Positions 54,891-64,000 of a DNA stretch of 64,000 nucleotides are shown in pieces (the first letter of the stretch is position 1; the number at the start of each line of letters is the position of its first letter). The position numbers were made by a program, and so were the translations under genes. This DNA comes from Cladobotryum mycophilum. Its lineage: Eukaryota; Ascomycota; Sordariomycetes; Hypocreales; Hypocreaceae. Location: positions 4,526,001 to 4,590,000 of the forward strand of contig JAVFKD010000016.1 in assembly GCA_036429605.1 (NCBI GenBank), in the 5' to 3' direction. The notes under the pieces are model-generated. The model did not search any database. It had not been told where the DNA came from and was given only the letters and a program-made list of their open reading frames with translations.

Positions 54891-57800
54891 ATGGCGATGA
54901 AGCCAGACGCTGTCAGCATAACGCAAACCCTCCGTGGAGAGACACGTTATAACGGCCAACGGTTATATCGGCTGTGGGGGTCATTTCTTGCTCTTTTGGC
55001 TCTGTTGCTCTCCTGTGTTGAACTCTCAGAGCAACGCGTCATGTGGCGACCGACGGCAGTTTCTCTTTTCTCAGCTTTTACAGCCATCATCTGCCATGCA
55101 AAGTTGCAGAACATAGCTTCCCCATCTGGTGGTGATGGGGCATCATGGGTACTCACCACTGAATCATTTACTCCGAATCGCTATCAGTCAGCGCCATATG
55201 TATCCAATGGCTATTTTGGTCAAACTCTTCCTGCAGAGGGGACCGGATACTGGATTGAGAGACTGCCCGATGGCTCCCCTGCCTTGAATGGGTGGCCCTT
55301 GGACCAGAATCGTGCAACTTTTGGCACCATCACTGGGTTCTGGAATTTGCAGGACAGAGTTACGCATCCAACCCTGCCAGAGAGCCTTTTGCGCCCTGGC
55401 GAGAGCGTCATCAGCGGAATACCGGATTGGACAGGTCTCGTCGTCACGACCAACGCTGGGGAGAGCTACCAGCCTGGTGTGAATTCAGAACAGATCAGTA
55501 GATACTCTCAATCACAGTCAATTAACGACGGCATTGTGCATACCAATGTGACATGGCAACCCAAACTGTCTGCGCACCCGCTCCAGCTTAACTTTACCGT
55601 TTTGGCCCATCACCAACGCCTGACCTTAGGCCTTGTACGGCTCGACATAACAACAACCGTGCCGATAAACTTTACAATCACGGATGTGCTTGACGGTGCT
55701 GGCGCAACGCGGGCTAATTTTGGCGATAAAAACTTCCTCGACGATGAGGGCCTAATCTGGACGTCTGTCAAGCCATGGGGAGTCGAGAATACCACGGCAT
55801 ATGTTGCCTCCAGAGTCAAATTTTCTGGCCTCAGTTCGCACGAGGCTGCCTCTGTGGAGAAGTCACGGAAAGATGCTACGAATAACGCCCACGTTGTCTC
55901 ACAAAACATGAGCTCCATGGCGCAGAGCTGGAACATCGATTTGAGCAGTCATGGGGAACGCACAATTACAATCATAAAATACGCCGGGATCGCTTCAACC
56001 GATGCCTTCCCTCGTCGCGCGTATACTACGGCAATCAAAACTGTTACCGAGGCTTCCACTACTTCATGGGACAAGCTTATGGCTGAGCATCATTCATCAT
56101 GGAGCGACATCTGGAACGACGCAGACATCATCATCCCAGGAGATGGCGAACTACAGAGAACAACTCGCGCGGCGCTCTTCCATTTGCTCACCAACACGGT
56201 TACTGCCGACAGCCCAAGTGGAATGACTGAAAACTCCATCCCTGTTGGCGGTCTGAGCAGCGACTCGTACGCTGGACTCGTCTTCTGGGATAGCGATCTC
56301 TGGATGTACCCTCCATTGATGGCGTTGCATCCATCCCGAGCACGACCAATTCTCGACTACAGGCAGCGTTTGCTGGGTCAGGCTGAGGACAATGCACGGG
56401 AATGGGGCCGGCCTGGCGCGCTGTACCCGTGGACAAGTGGGCGGTACGGTAACTGCACTGGAACGGGGCTCTGCGTGTGGTATCAGTATCACTTGAACAC
56501 GGACATCGCGCTGTCACATTGGAACCATTATCTCTACAATGGGGACAAGAACTGGCTTCAAACTAAAGCATGGCCGTTGATTAAAAGTGTCGCTGACATG
56601 TTTGCTGCCTACGTTGTCCTAAATGGCACAACGGGACAGTACGATACCATTCTTTTGGGAGAGCCGGTACGAACTTCACCTTTACCAATAGGAGATGGCT
56701 TGGTCGACTGACTGTGAACAGGATGAATTTGCTTACTCGATAAATAACGGTGCATATACTAATGCGGGGATCAAGGTCCTGCTGGGGGAATGGGCACCAG
56801 CCGTTGCGAGACTGATTGGCGCTGGCGATGTTCCCGCGAACTGGTCTACCATCTCGGACAAAATTAAGATACCGTACGATAAAGATGCGGAGATAATAAT
56901 TGAGTATGACGGCATGGATCCTGAGGTTAAGATTAAGCAGGCGGACGTGGCACTCATTTCATATCCGCTTGGGTGGAGGATCAGCGAACAGCAGTCTTTG
57001 AACGACATGGCATTTGTAAGTCTATGGATCTGATGTAGTCGACCTATCACTGACCTGGAAGCCAGTATGCGAGAGCCACGACAGCAAATGGTCCCGCCAT
57101 GACATGGGCCATTCACGCCGTCAATGCCTTGCAATTACATCCTACTGGGTGCGCTGGATACACATATCTACTTCAGTCCTACCAGCCCTATCTTCGAGGT
57201 CCGTACTATCAATTCAGCGAACAGCAGACAGACTCTTGGTCTTGGGCAGAAGCTGCCGGAACCGGAAAGGCAGCAACGGAATTGGACGATTTCTTTGGTG
57301 ATACGAACCACACTAATGCTGCGTTCCCTTTTCTCACCGGATACGGAGGCTATCTGCAGATTTTCACTCATGGATTCACCGGCATGCGAGCAGAGTTGGA
57401 CCAGACTACCGATCAGGCAGTCTTGGTGGTCGACCCAGTCATGGTCCCTCAGCTACCACAGGGACTGCAGGTCAAGGGCATCAAGTTTCAGGGCACTGTT
57501 CTCGACTTTGACATTGGTCTCACAGAAACAATAATTTCACGAAGATCTTCAGGATCCCCGGAAGCAAGAAATGCTCCCATTACAATCCGTATGGGTAGCA
57601 AAGCTGCCAAGACTGGAGATTTCGTCCTACGCCCAGCGGAGCAGATTGTCGTGGCGACGCGGAGGGCGGATTTAAACGGCACAGCGGTTCCAGGCAACCT
57701 GGCTCAATGCGCGTCGGTGCGCCCAGCATTATCTGCCTCTTCCACTCAGGTCGAAGCTTGGGTCGCAGGAAGGCATCCTGTCGCCGCAGTGGATGGATCT

Positions 57801-58181
57801 GCTGACACGGCTTGGCAGCCGCTGTTGCCGGACCACGAGGCTTCTATAATCATCGACTTGGGCGAATCTAAGCGAGTGGATGGGCTGCTAGTCAACTGGG
57901 CAGCTTCGCCTGCTCTGAGATTTAGTCTAGAAGGGCAGAGTGAAGACGGCAGTGAGGACTGGAACGACATGTTCAAGGCAGACTCTGTCGAGATCTCAGC
58001 GCCTTACGATTCGGAGGCCGTGAAGCGCATCGCTCTGCCCGGTTCAAATGTTACCAGGGTCACATTTGATCAACCCTGGGATGTGAAGAGGTTTCGGTTT
58101 ACCGTTTTTGGTACACAGGGTAATGATCAGAAGGTTGGCGCGACTGTAGCGGAAATTGCCATCATCAGACATACAGAGTAG
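54891..58181 (+). CDS. Acid trehalase (GH65) with C-terminal F5/8C-like domain
   Basis: Exons 54891-56666, 56722-57015 and 57066-58181 give 1061 residues. A hydrophobic segment at 29-46 (FLALLALLLSC) is a signal anchor. The family N-terminal beta-sandwich follows (YVSNGYFGQ...LNGWPLDQNRATF), then the (alpha/alpha)6 barrel: GLVFWDSDLWMYPPLMALHP, PGALYPWTSG, and after the first intron DEFAYSINNGAYTN with E594 the likely catalytic acid. A phosphate-binding-type block (QADVALISYPLGW) and FPFLTGYGGYLQIFTHGFTGMR come next. Residues about 915-1060 look like an F5/8 type C (discoidin) domain (AVDGSADTAWQPLL, IIIDLGESKRVDGLLVNW). Many N-glycosylation sites (NFT, NVT, NCT, NGT). Family role: hydrolysis of external or vacuolar trehalose to glucose. 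Probably primary metabolism rather than part of the polyketide pathway. Confidence 0.9.
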
Positions 58182-58267
58182 AGGATAGAGGATAGAGTAA
58201 AACTGTTTTCGCAGAACATAAATCATCATATTTAATGAATTCATCAAAGCCTCTAACTAAACGAAGT

Positions 58268-59376
58268 CTAAGCAAGCTCAGCAGTGTCTCGAATGAGCTG
58301 CGCAATCTTCTTAATCTCTATTCTTCCTCGCGGAAAGTCATGTCCATAACCGTGATGAAACTCCTTTGCCGTTGACGGTTCGCTCATTTCGTACAAGTGC
58401 TTCCCATGGTGCCGATCCTCCTCTTGCTTGCATCGAATGTGCAGTGTGGGGATATCGATAAGGATGTCGTCGCAACCCTCGTTGAAGCGCGTCAATCCGT
58501 GAACGCCATCGGTAAATGCTGGCGTCCCGTCCGGAAGGACGACTCCCCGCAGGCGTTGGAGTGCATTCTGTAGGCTTTCCAGGTCTGGTTGATCTGCTTC
58601 GTCGACGCCCGCTTTCTTTCGCACGGCAGAGGGTCTTAGGAACATGCTAGATGCCTCCTTCATGATTGCTGCGGTGACGCCGGTATCTTCGCTGACTGTC
58701 CCATCAACAGTCTCCATGTCGAAACAATTCAATGGTGAAGCGGCATTGATGAAGATGGCAAAGCGAAATGGACGCTCGTGAGGTAATGCAAATGGGTTCG
58801 CCAGACAGTCTTTGATGATTAGCTGGGCGGCAAGTCCACCTCCACCTGAATAGCCAAGGACGCCATCGAACGGGCCCTCAGTCTCGATGATATGGCGCAG
58901 TTCATCTTCGGTCTGTAGTATAGACGCCGGTAAAAGAGGGTTGTAGTATGTGTAGAGCGGCAGATTTGAGAAGCTGGTGGTGTAAAGGGACCAGTTGCCT
59001 ATGGCGCATTAGAAAGATTCCCATCTGTTAGTAACTTGCTGTGAATCGGTTGTGTGAAACAATAAATGCATACCTTCTGTGTGCCTCACAGTGCCCTGCA
59101 CAAACTCCCATTCGAAATCATCAAGCTCAGCCCGAATGGCCGCTGTATGGTCATCAGGTCAGTTCACCATTGACTAAAAAGGAGCATCTTGATGTTGCAT
59201 CGCAATGCAGTGGTAAAGCTCATATAAGTGGAAGGATATATCCTACCAGTCTGCATCTGAAAGATCTAATTGCATATTTGTCAGTAAGGCCATAGGGACA
59301 ACAACACTGTCGACCTGCAAGCTTGACCTCTCACCTCATTGTTGGAACCCCGTCCATGTAAGCATAGCACCCTCAT
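58268..59376 (-). CDS. FSH1/LovG-like serine hydrolase
   Basis: Four exons on the minus strand (59376-59335, 59265-59247, 59142-59074, 58998-58268) give 286 residues. The second exon is only 19 nt (Ile-Phe-Gln-Met-Gln-Thr), yet it restores the family opening MRVLCLHGRGSNNE-IFQMQT-AAIRAEL exactly. The nucleophile elbow is GYSGGG with S94. The catalytic Asp is expected in the ILIDIPTLHIR region and the His in HHGYGHDFP. Small alpha/beta hydrolases of the FSH1 family include thioesterases such as LovG that release products from highly reducing polyketide synthases. The position between a P450 and the PKS at the right edge fits that role here, by inference. Convergent with the trehalase gene. Confidence 0.87.
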
Positions 59377-60686
59377 CTTTGCATATGGTTGCACGTATCT
59401 AGTGGATGTTCCCAGAAATTGTCTTTTACAGAGGAATTGGCTAGAAAGCTATACACATAGATTTAAGTTGGTGACAGCGCAAGCACTCTCGCCTGATATT
59501 ACATCATTCATCATGTACAGTGTCATCATATTTGTCGCTGTTTCAGTTCCTTGTACAAAGTCAAGGGGTGAAGAATTTAAGCCGACCACAATTTCTAAGA
59601 TTGTCAAGTGAAGGACAAAAAACAATGTACACATCCCCGTATAGATCGTCTACTAATGTCAGGCTCTTTCTGTACCCCCGTTGGGCGATCTCATTGTGCG
59701 TGTTCAGCTTGAATTCCCCACCCCTTGAGAGTGTAGCCCTCGGGATCAGCTACCACTACTTTAGCGACCGGTGCTATGGCCCCCATTGCCTGCAAGTTAC
59801 ATTGCTTTCGTACGTATTTACATGAAGGATTAATGGCTCAGCTTGTCCGTACCACACTGTACAAGCCTACCAATCTGGTTACAGTATCGTCAAGAAACCC
59901 AATGAAAACGCGGTTTCTATAGCGTAATGACAGCGAGTACGGAGCACACCGAAATCTGATAACTTTCTCGGCAATACTACCATATTGGGGCATGTTTATG
60001 TGTGTGATCAGTAATTATGCAACTGTTTCTCGAGGAATGTAGAGGTACAAGCGAACAATTAAGGCTTACAGACCCACTGTCGATTCAGTTTAGCCTGTCC
60101 GTGTATCATTAAAGTGACGTTAGCAAGCTGATCCTGGTTTCGCCCAACCATAGCACTGGGTCTTTTTGGGGGTGTCGTCAGTTAGGTTGCCAGATTCGGA
60201 CCGTTTCTTTTTTATATAAATTAACTAGAGGATTTTTGATCCTCTACAAGCGTGGAAGGTTCGTATGGGTCTAACAAGCCATAGCAACCCCTGTATTCAT
60301 CATGCAGGTCAGCATTACTTGGTCCTAACCGAAACAGACAGATGAAGGAATAGGGGAACAAATGTCCAGCGTCTCCCGGCCGAGATCGACTGATGTCCGT
60401 AAGCTCAGACTGGTAGAATATGAGGGTTCCGTCGGCAATTGAGCCCAGAACTAGGAGAGAGCTGACATCCCCACGTTTACATCTGCAGGGAAGTCCTAGC
60501 TTGGTTGAGATCAGACTTTTCCAGCATTTGAAATACCTACTTTTGGTATTCGTGATATTTTCTGAGGGGTGTTGAATGGCCCCACCAGACAGGTGCACAA
60601 TCCCAGACTGTTTGGATGTAGAATTGCATGGTATTGACTATCCGCCACTTCAGCAATAACCAAATCCAAGCTGCTGTAGAGACGCA
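59377..60686. other. Divergent promoter region, no supported gene
   Basis: About 1.3 kb between the serine hydrolase start and the P450 start. Frames at 59520-59825 and 60221-60735 have no recognisable domain. TATA-like TTATATAAA at about 60212. Both cluster promoters probably lie here. Confidence 0.5.
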
Positions 60687-62624
60687 ATGGCATTTGACGC
60701 TGAATTCGCGGTCTTCTCAAACACTGTTTCGCCACATGCTATTCCAACACTCTTTGCATTGATTGTAAGCTGCATTCTCATTCCAGTAGCAACATGGTGT
60801 CTATCGACGATCAACTCTCGACAAGTGGCGGCCGGCCAGGACAAAGAGCCTCCAGTGGCTCCGTATACTTTGCCTTACTTTCAGCATATGATTGCCTTTT
60901 TGAGCAATCCTGATGCGCTATACAAGAAGATGAGGTCAGTTTACAATGTTTGCTTGGTGCGCCTACTAAGTCTTGTCGATTAACAAACGTCAAGGGATCG
61001 CTATGGCTCGAAGCCATTTTCTCTCATGATGATGAACACCAAATTTCATGTGTTTGGCTCAGCAGCAACGGCGCAAACTGTATTTGGCCGATCAAGAGAC
61101 TTTATTTTCGAGCCTGTCATGGAGAGCATGTTCGATAACGGAATGTCACTTCCTGCTGAAGATATGCGCTGGTTCAAGGTTCCTGTGGAGAAAAAGTCGA
61201 GCCTGGCCGGGAAACAGAAGCATGACACTGAGCTTAACCCCCGAGCGTTCGTTGAAGGTAATCACAGGCTTTGGGTCAAGTATCTCAGTGGAAAATGGCT
61301 TGACGATGCGATGGATGTTTACATCTCACATCTAGGATCTATTCTAGGTGAAGTCATAGGCTTGGATCAGCTCTCTAGCGACAACTGGATAGATATTGAC
61401 CTACATGAAGCTATGCAACGCATCATCTTTGAGGCCTCGGTGGTTACTTTTTTGGGCCACGCCTCCGTCAGATATGGGGAGAAAGCATGTGGGAGGACTT
61501 CAAAGCGTTTAATGATACAACGTACGTTGGCATGCGATTTGGACCCATCTGGAATTTGCTCCCAAAGGCGGGCAGAGGAAGGGAACGAATGTTCAAAGCG
61601 TTTGAAGAATGGGTCACTGATGGCAACCTGCCCGCCAACGAGCAAACAGAGACACCTTGGACAGAAGAATGGGGATTTAGACTCAATGTTGACAGACAGA
61701 AGCTGGCAGAAAAATATGGTTTTACAGTGCGCGGGCAGGCATCATTTCACGCCGCATTCCTATTCGTGTAGGTCTCTTCCGCGTCCTTGCATCGCCACAA
61801 CTAACGTAATCAGTATTATCACTAATTCTGCCCCAATGGCCACCTGGCTATTGCTTTCGATCATTGTGTCGCCAACACGCCTCGCACGCTTTCGAAAGGA
61901 GATTCACTCCTATCTGCTGCCTACAGATCCAAGACGGCAGCCAGACGATCTGCGTTTTGACCTCGAGGGCCTCCGAACAAATCAGTTTGTGCATGGTGTG
62001 TGGAACGAAGCCATCAGACTTGGAAGTCAGTCTGCTGCTGCGCGCGTGGTAACAGAGGATACTGAGCTGGAGGGCTACGTCTTGCGCAAGGGCAGTGTCA
62101 TACTGTTGCCGGTCCGTCTGCTACATTTTGATGAGGATGTCTTTCCCTCGGCAAATAAATTCATGCCCGAGAGATGGATATTCTCGAGTGAAGACGTATC
62201 TCATGATGAGTTGGACGAAAAAAAGGCTAGGTTTCTGGAAAGCCAGCGCAAACAGCAGGCCAGCCTTCGAGCATTTGGTGGTGGCACCTCACTGTGTTCT
62301 GGGCGACATATTGCCGAGAAGGAAGTATTGAGCCTGGTCTCTACGCTACTCCTGTTGTTTGACTTTGATATCAAGGATGTAGGTGCAGTCAAGGCACCGG
62401 ATGATGGCTCGATTGAACCAGTTATTAGGCTCAATCCTAGGAGCCTTGGGGTAATGAGCCCCAGGGGGATACAAAGGCAAAGATTAGACGGCGCAGAAGC
62501 CTACGTAACGTTGTGTAATGAGACATTATCCAGCCGATGGCTCCTATCGCACCTCAACTTTTGTGATACAAGCCACAAAGGATGCAATTCAATAGAGAAT
62601 GTGCATGTATGGATCCTTTGTTAA
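60687..62624 (+). CDS. Cytochrome P450, one frame interruption
   Basis: Exons 60687-60934, 60995-61767 and 61814-62624. An N-terminal membrane anchor (LFALIVSCILIPVATW) is followed by a short linker. The substrate I-helix region reads IITNSAPMATWLLL without the usual Thr, as in CYP7/CYP8-like P450s. ExxR is EAIR and PERW is FMPERW. The heme loop is FGGGTSLCSG with Cys at 62295-62297. The second exon changes frame near 61449-61456 (T6G3): one more T or G gives GPRLRQIWGESMWEDF and the exons then sum to 611 codons, about 610 residues. The tail after the last conserved block is longer than usual. Located directly upstream of the PKS and likely a tailoring oxidase, probably at the endoplasmic reticulum. 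Confidence 0.8.
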
Positions 62625-63559
62625 CCCAACCCATCCTTCATAGAACTCACTCCAGTCTTTTCATAGGCTCAATTGCAGGATCAGCGTATAGCCACTCTTG
62701 ATCCTGTCAATAAATTGCAATTAATATTGATACTTGAAGGATGTGTACCTTAGCGAATCACTTTGAAACGATATATCTGTGATAAATGAGCATCTGCAGG
62801 GTATCACAAAGAGGATCTTGTGTCTTGCTAGATGGAGTTAGTGAGACCGTCATGAATCATGAACCGGGCCGTCTGATTTTAGTTCGCGTATCTGCTGATA
62901 CGCTAGGATTTTGAAGAGAAGACACTGATTTAGTAAAGCGTGTGTCAGACTCTTATCCCCTGGTCTCTTGAAAAGTACCACTACTTGTGTATGTAGCGGT
63001 ATGCCGTGTGCCGAGTTTGGCTTGAGTTGCAAAAACGGATCCATCATTCCCTCATTCCCCACCATCGGTGATCTGCACAAGCCAGAAGAGTCAAATAAGC
63101 ATGCTTATGGTGTGGATGGGGGGCTAACATACATGCGTAGACGATATCCACCGTGAATCTGGGGCAACGCTCACCAGCTACGTAATTTTCTCATCTAGGG
63201 TGGTGGTAAAGCAGAGTCTATCTAAGTGACAGATTGATGGCGGAGATTGGATTTAACAAAAGGTTTGACGAACGAGTCAGGAACGCTTGCGGGGAATCCC
63301 GTCCGTTATGGATTGCCAGCTCGGGGTGTTTGTTCCATGGTAGTTTGGAAGACTTGCTATAATTGCCAATGTAGTGTTTCTCCAGCATTCAATTTAGCTC
63401 ATCTTGGCACATTTGCATTTTCCCTTCTCTTAACTAGACCTTGTTCCTTTGCCTAGACTCGAGAACGACAGAAGTTCCAATCCGGTGCGATCTACAGCTT
63501 TACATCACTCTCCTCCCCCAATAGGTAGTGCTTTCTACCTATGCTGTAGGGTTTCACAG
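62625..63559. other. PKS promoter region
   Basis: About 930 bases between the P450 stop and the PKS ATG. No supported gene; the frames at 62968-63156 and 63247-63456 are short and featureless. Confidence 0.55.
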
Positions 63560-64000
63560 ATGGCTATCGATTCAAATGGTCCTGAGAATGGCGCTGGCGC
63601 ATCTTTGAATGACCATACAAACAGCCAGATTAATGGAAATGCACACATCCAAACCACCGACGATGTCTACGACTTTGGAGATGCTACCGAGCCAATGGCC
63701 ATTATTGGTCTGGCCACTCGGTTTCCACAAGATGCAACAACTACGGGAAACCTTTGGGAACTATTACTAAAAGGGAGGTCGGCATGGAGTCCATTTCCAG
63801 AAGACCGGATAGGCGAGGGTCACTATCATCCGGATCCGGAACATGGAGGAACTGTAAGTACAACATTCCTTCTATTTGATGATTGAATGAAGAGAGGTGG
63901 TAAAATGATAAAGGAGGACAGAAGTTGGGACTGAAGAAGACATCTTATGAGACTGAGCATGAGTTTTTCGCTAACCGTGAACCATCAGTTCGCTGTCAAA
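63560..64000 (+). CDS. Highly reducing polyketide synthase, 5' end (partial)
   Basis: ATG at 63560; exon 1 ends at 63853 (98 codons) with a GTAAGT donor, and exon 2 starts at 63989 (CAG acceptor) and runs off the window. After a 45-residue hydrophilic leader, the ketosynthase domain opens with EPMAIIGLATRFPQDATTTGNLWELLLKGRSAW and FPEDR, then HPDPEHGGT joins FAVK. This opening is the standard start of fungal type I highly reducing PKS ketosynthase domains. The catalytic Cys, His and all downstream domains lie outside the window, so the domain order and product cannot be judged. The P450 and FSH1-like hydrolase next to it are typical partners. It marks this edge as the start of a biosynthetic cluster. 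Confidence 0.85.

Noticed and set aside
1..64000. CRISPR arrays, bacterial operons, long transposons or tRNA genes
   Set aside because: No spaced direct repeats, transposase, integrase, reverse transcriptase or convincing tRNA B box was seen on either strand; gene structures are fungal. tRNA detection by eye is weak, so a missed copy is possible.

Overview
The window looks like nuclear DNA of a filamentous ascomycete, probably a sordariomycete close to Hypocreales. Genes have short introns (about 45-80 nt, GTRAGT donors, CTAAC/CTGAC branch sites, YAG acceptors). Other pointers are Zn2Cys6 regulators, a PNP-NACHT-WD40 NLR, a dispersed 5S rRNA gene and a highly reducing PKS. No species is assigned. 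Functional calls come from motif and family recognition only; no search was run. Exon joins were rebuilt by hand, and most sum to whole codons.

Layout. 0-7.5 kb: a conserved hypothetical gene, then a large intronless gene joining an Mre11/SbcD-type nuclease and a Rad50/SbcC-type ATPase in one chain, abutting a P450 whose 5' part is missing. 9-14 kb: an aldo-keto reductase, a Zn2Cys6 regulator and a short-chain dehydrogenase. The regulator and the SDR share a divergent promoter with five copies of an octamer, two forming a perfect 16-bp palindrome. 14-20 kb: a cyanovirin-N-like protein, a sulfotransferase-like P-loop protein and a glycine-amidinotransferase-like enzyme. 20-30 kb: a decayed block with the NLR (one in-frame stop), a badly damaged ThDP-enzyme pseudogene and a flavin monooxygenase with two homopolymer frameshifts. 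30-39 kb: an SDR, a 5S rRNA gene, a 65-aa four-exon gene, a Zn2Cys6 regulator, a coiled-coil protein and an EthD-type protein. 40-51 kb: a large conserved fungal protein, a GT-B-like protein, a zinc-finger plus Zn2Cys6 regulator and two uncharacterised proteins. 51-64 kb: a caleosin peroxygenase, a BAHD-like acyltransferase, an acid trehalase, an FSH1/LovG-like serine hydrolase, a P450 and the 5' end of the PKS, which runs off the right edge. The hydrolase, P450 and PKS look like the edge of a polyketide cluster.

Two patterns cross genes. Single-base frameshifts recur in short homopolymers, mostly one base missing, and I saw no G or C run longer than six; this fits either assembly error or real decay. 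Separately, the in-frame stops in the ThDP-enzyme gene and the NLR each fit one C-to-T change on the coding strand, as in RIP-like mutation. The most unusual gene is the single-chain nuclease-ATPase at 2.6-6.1 kb.
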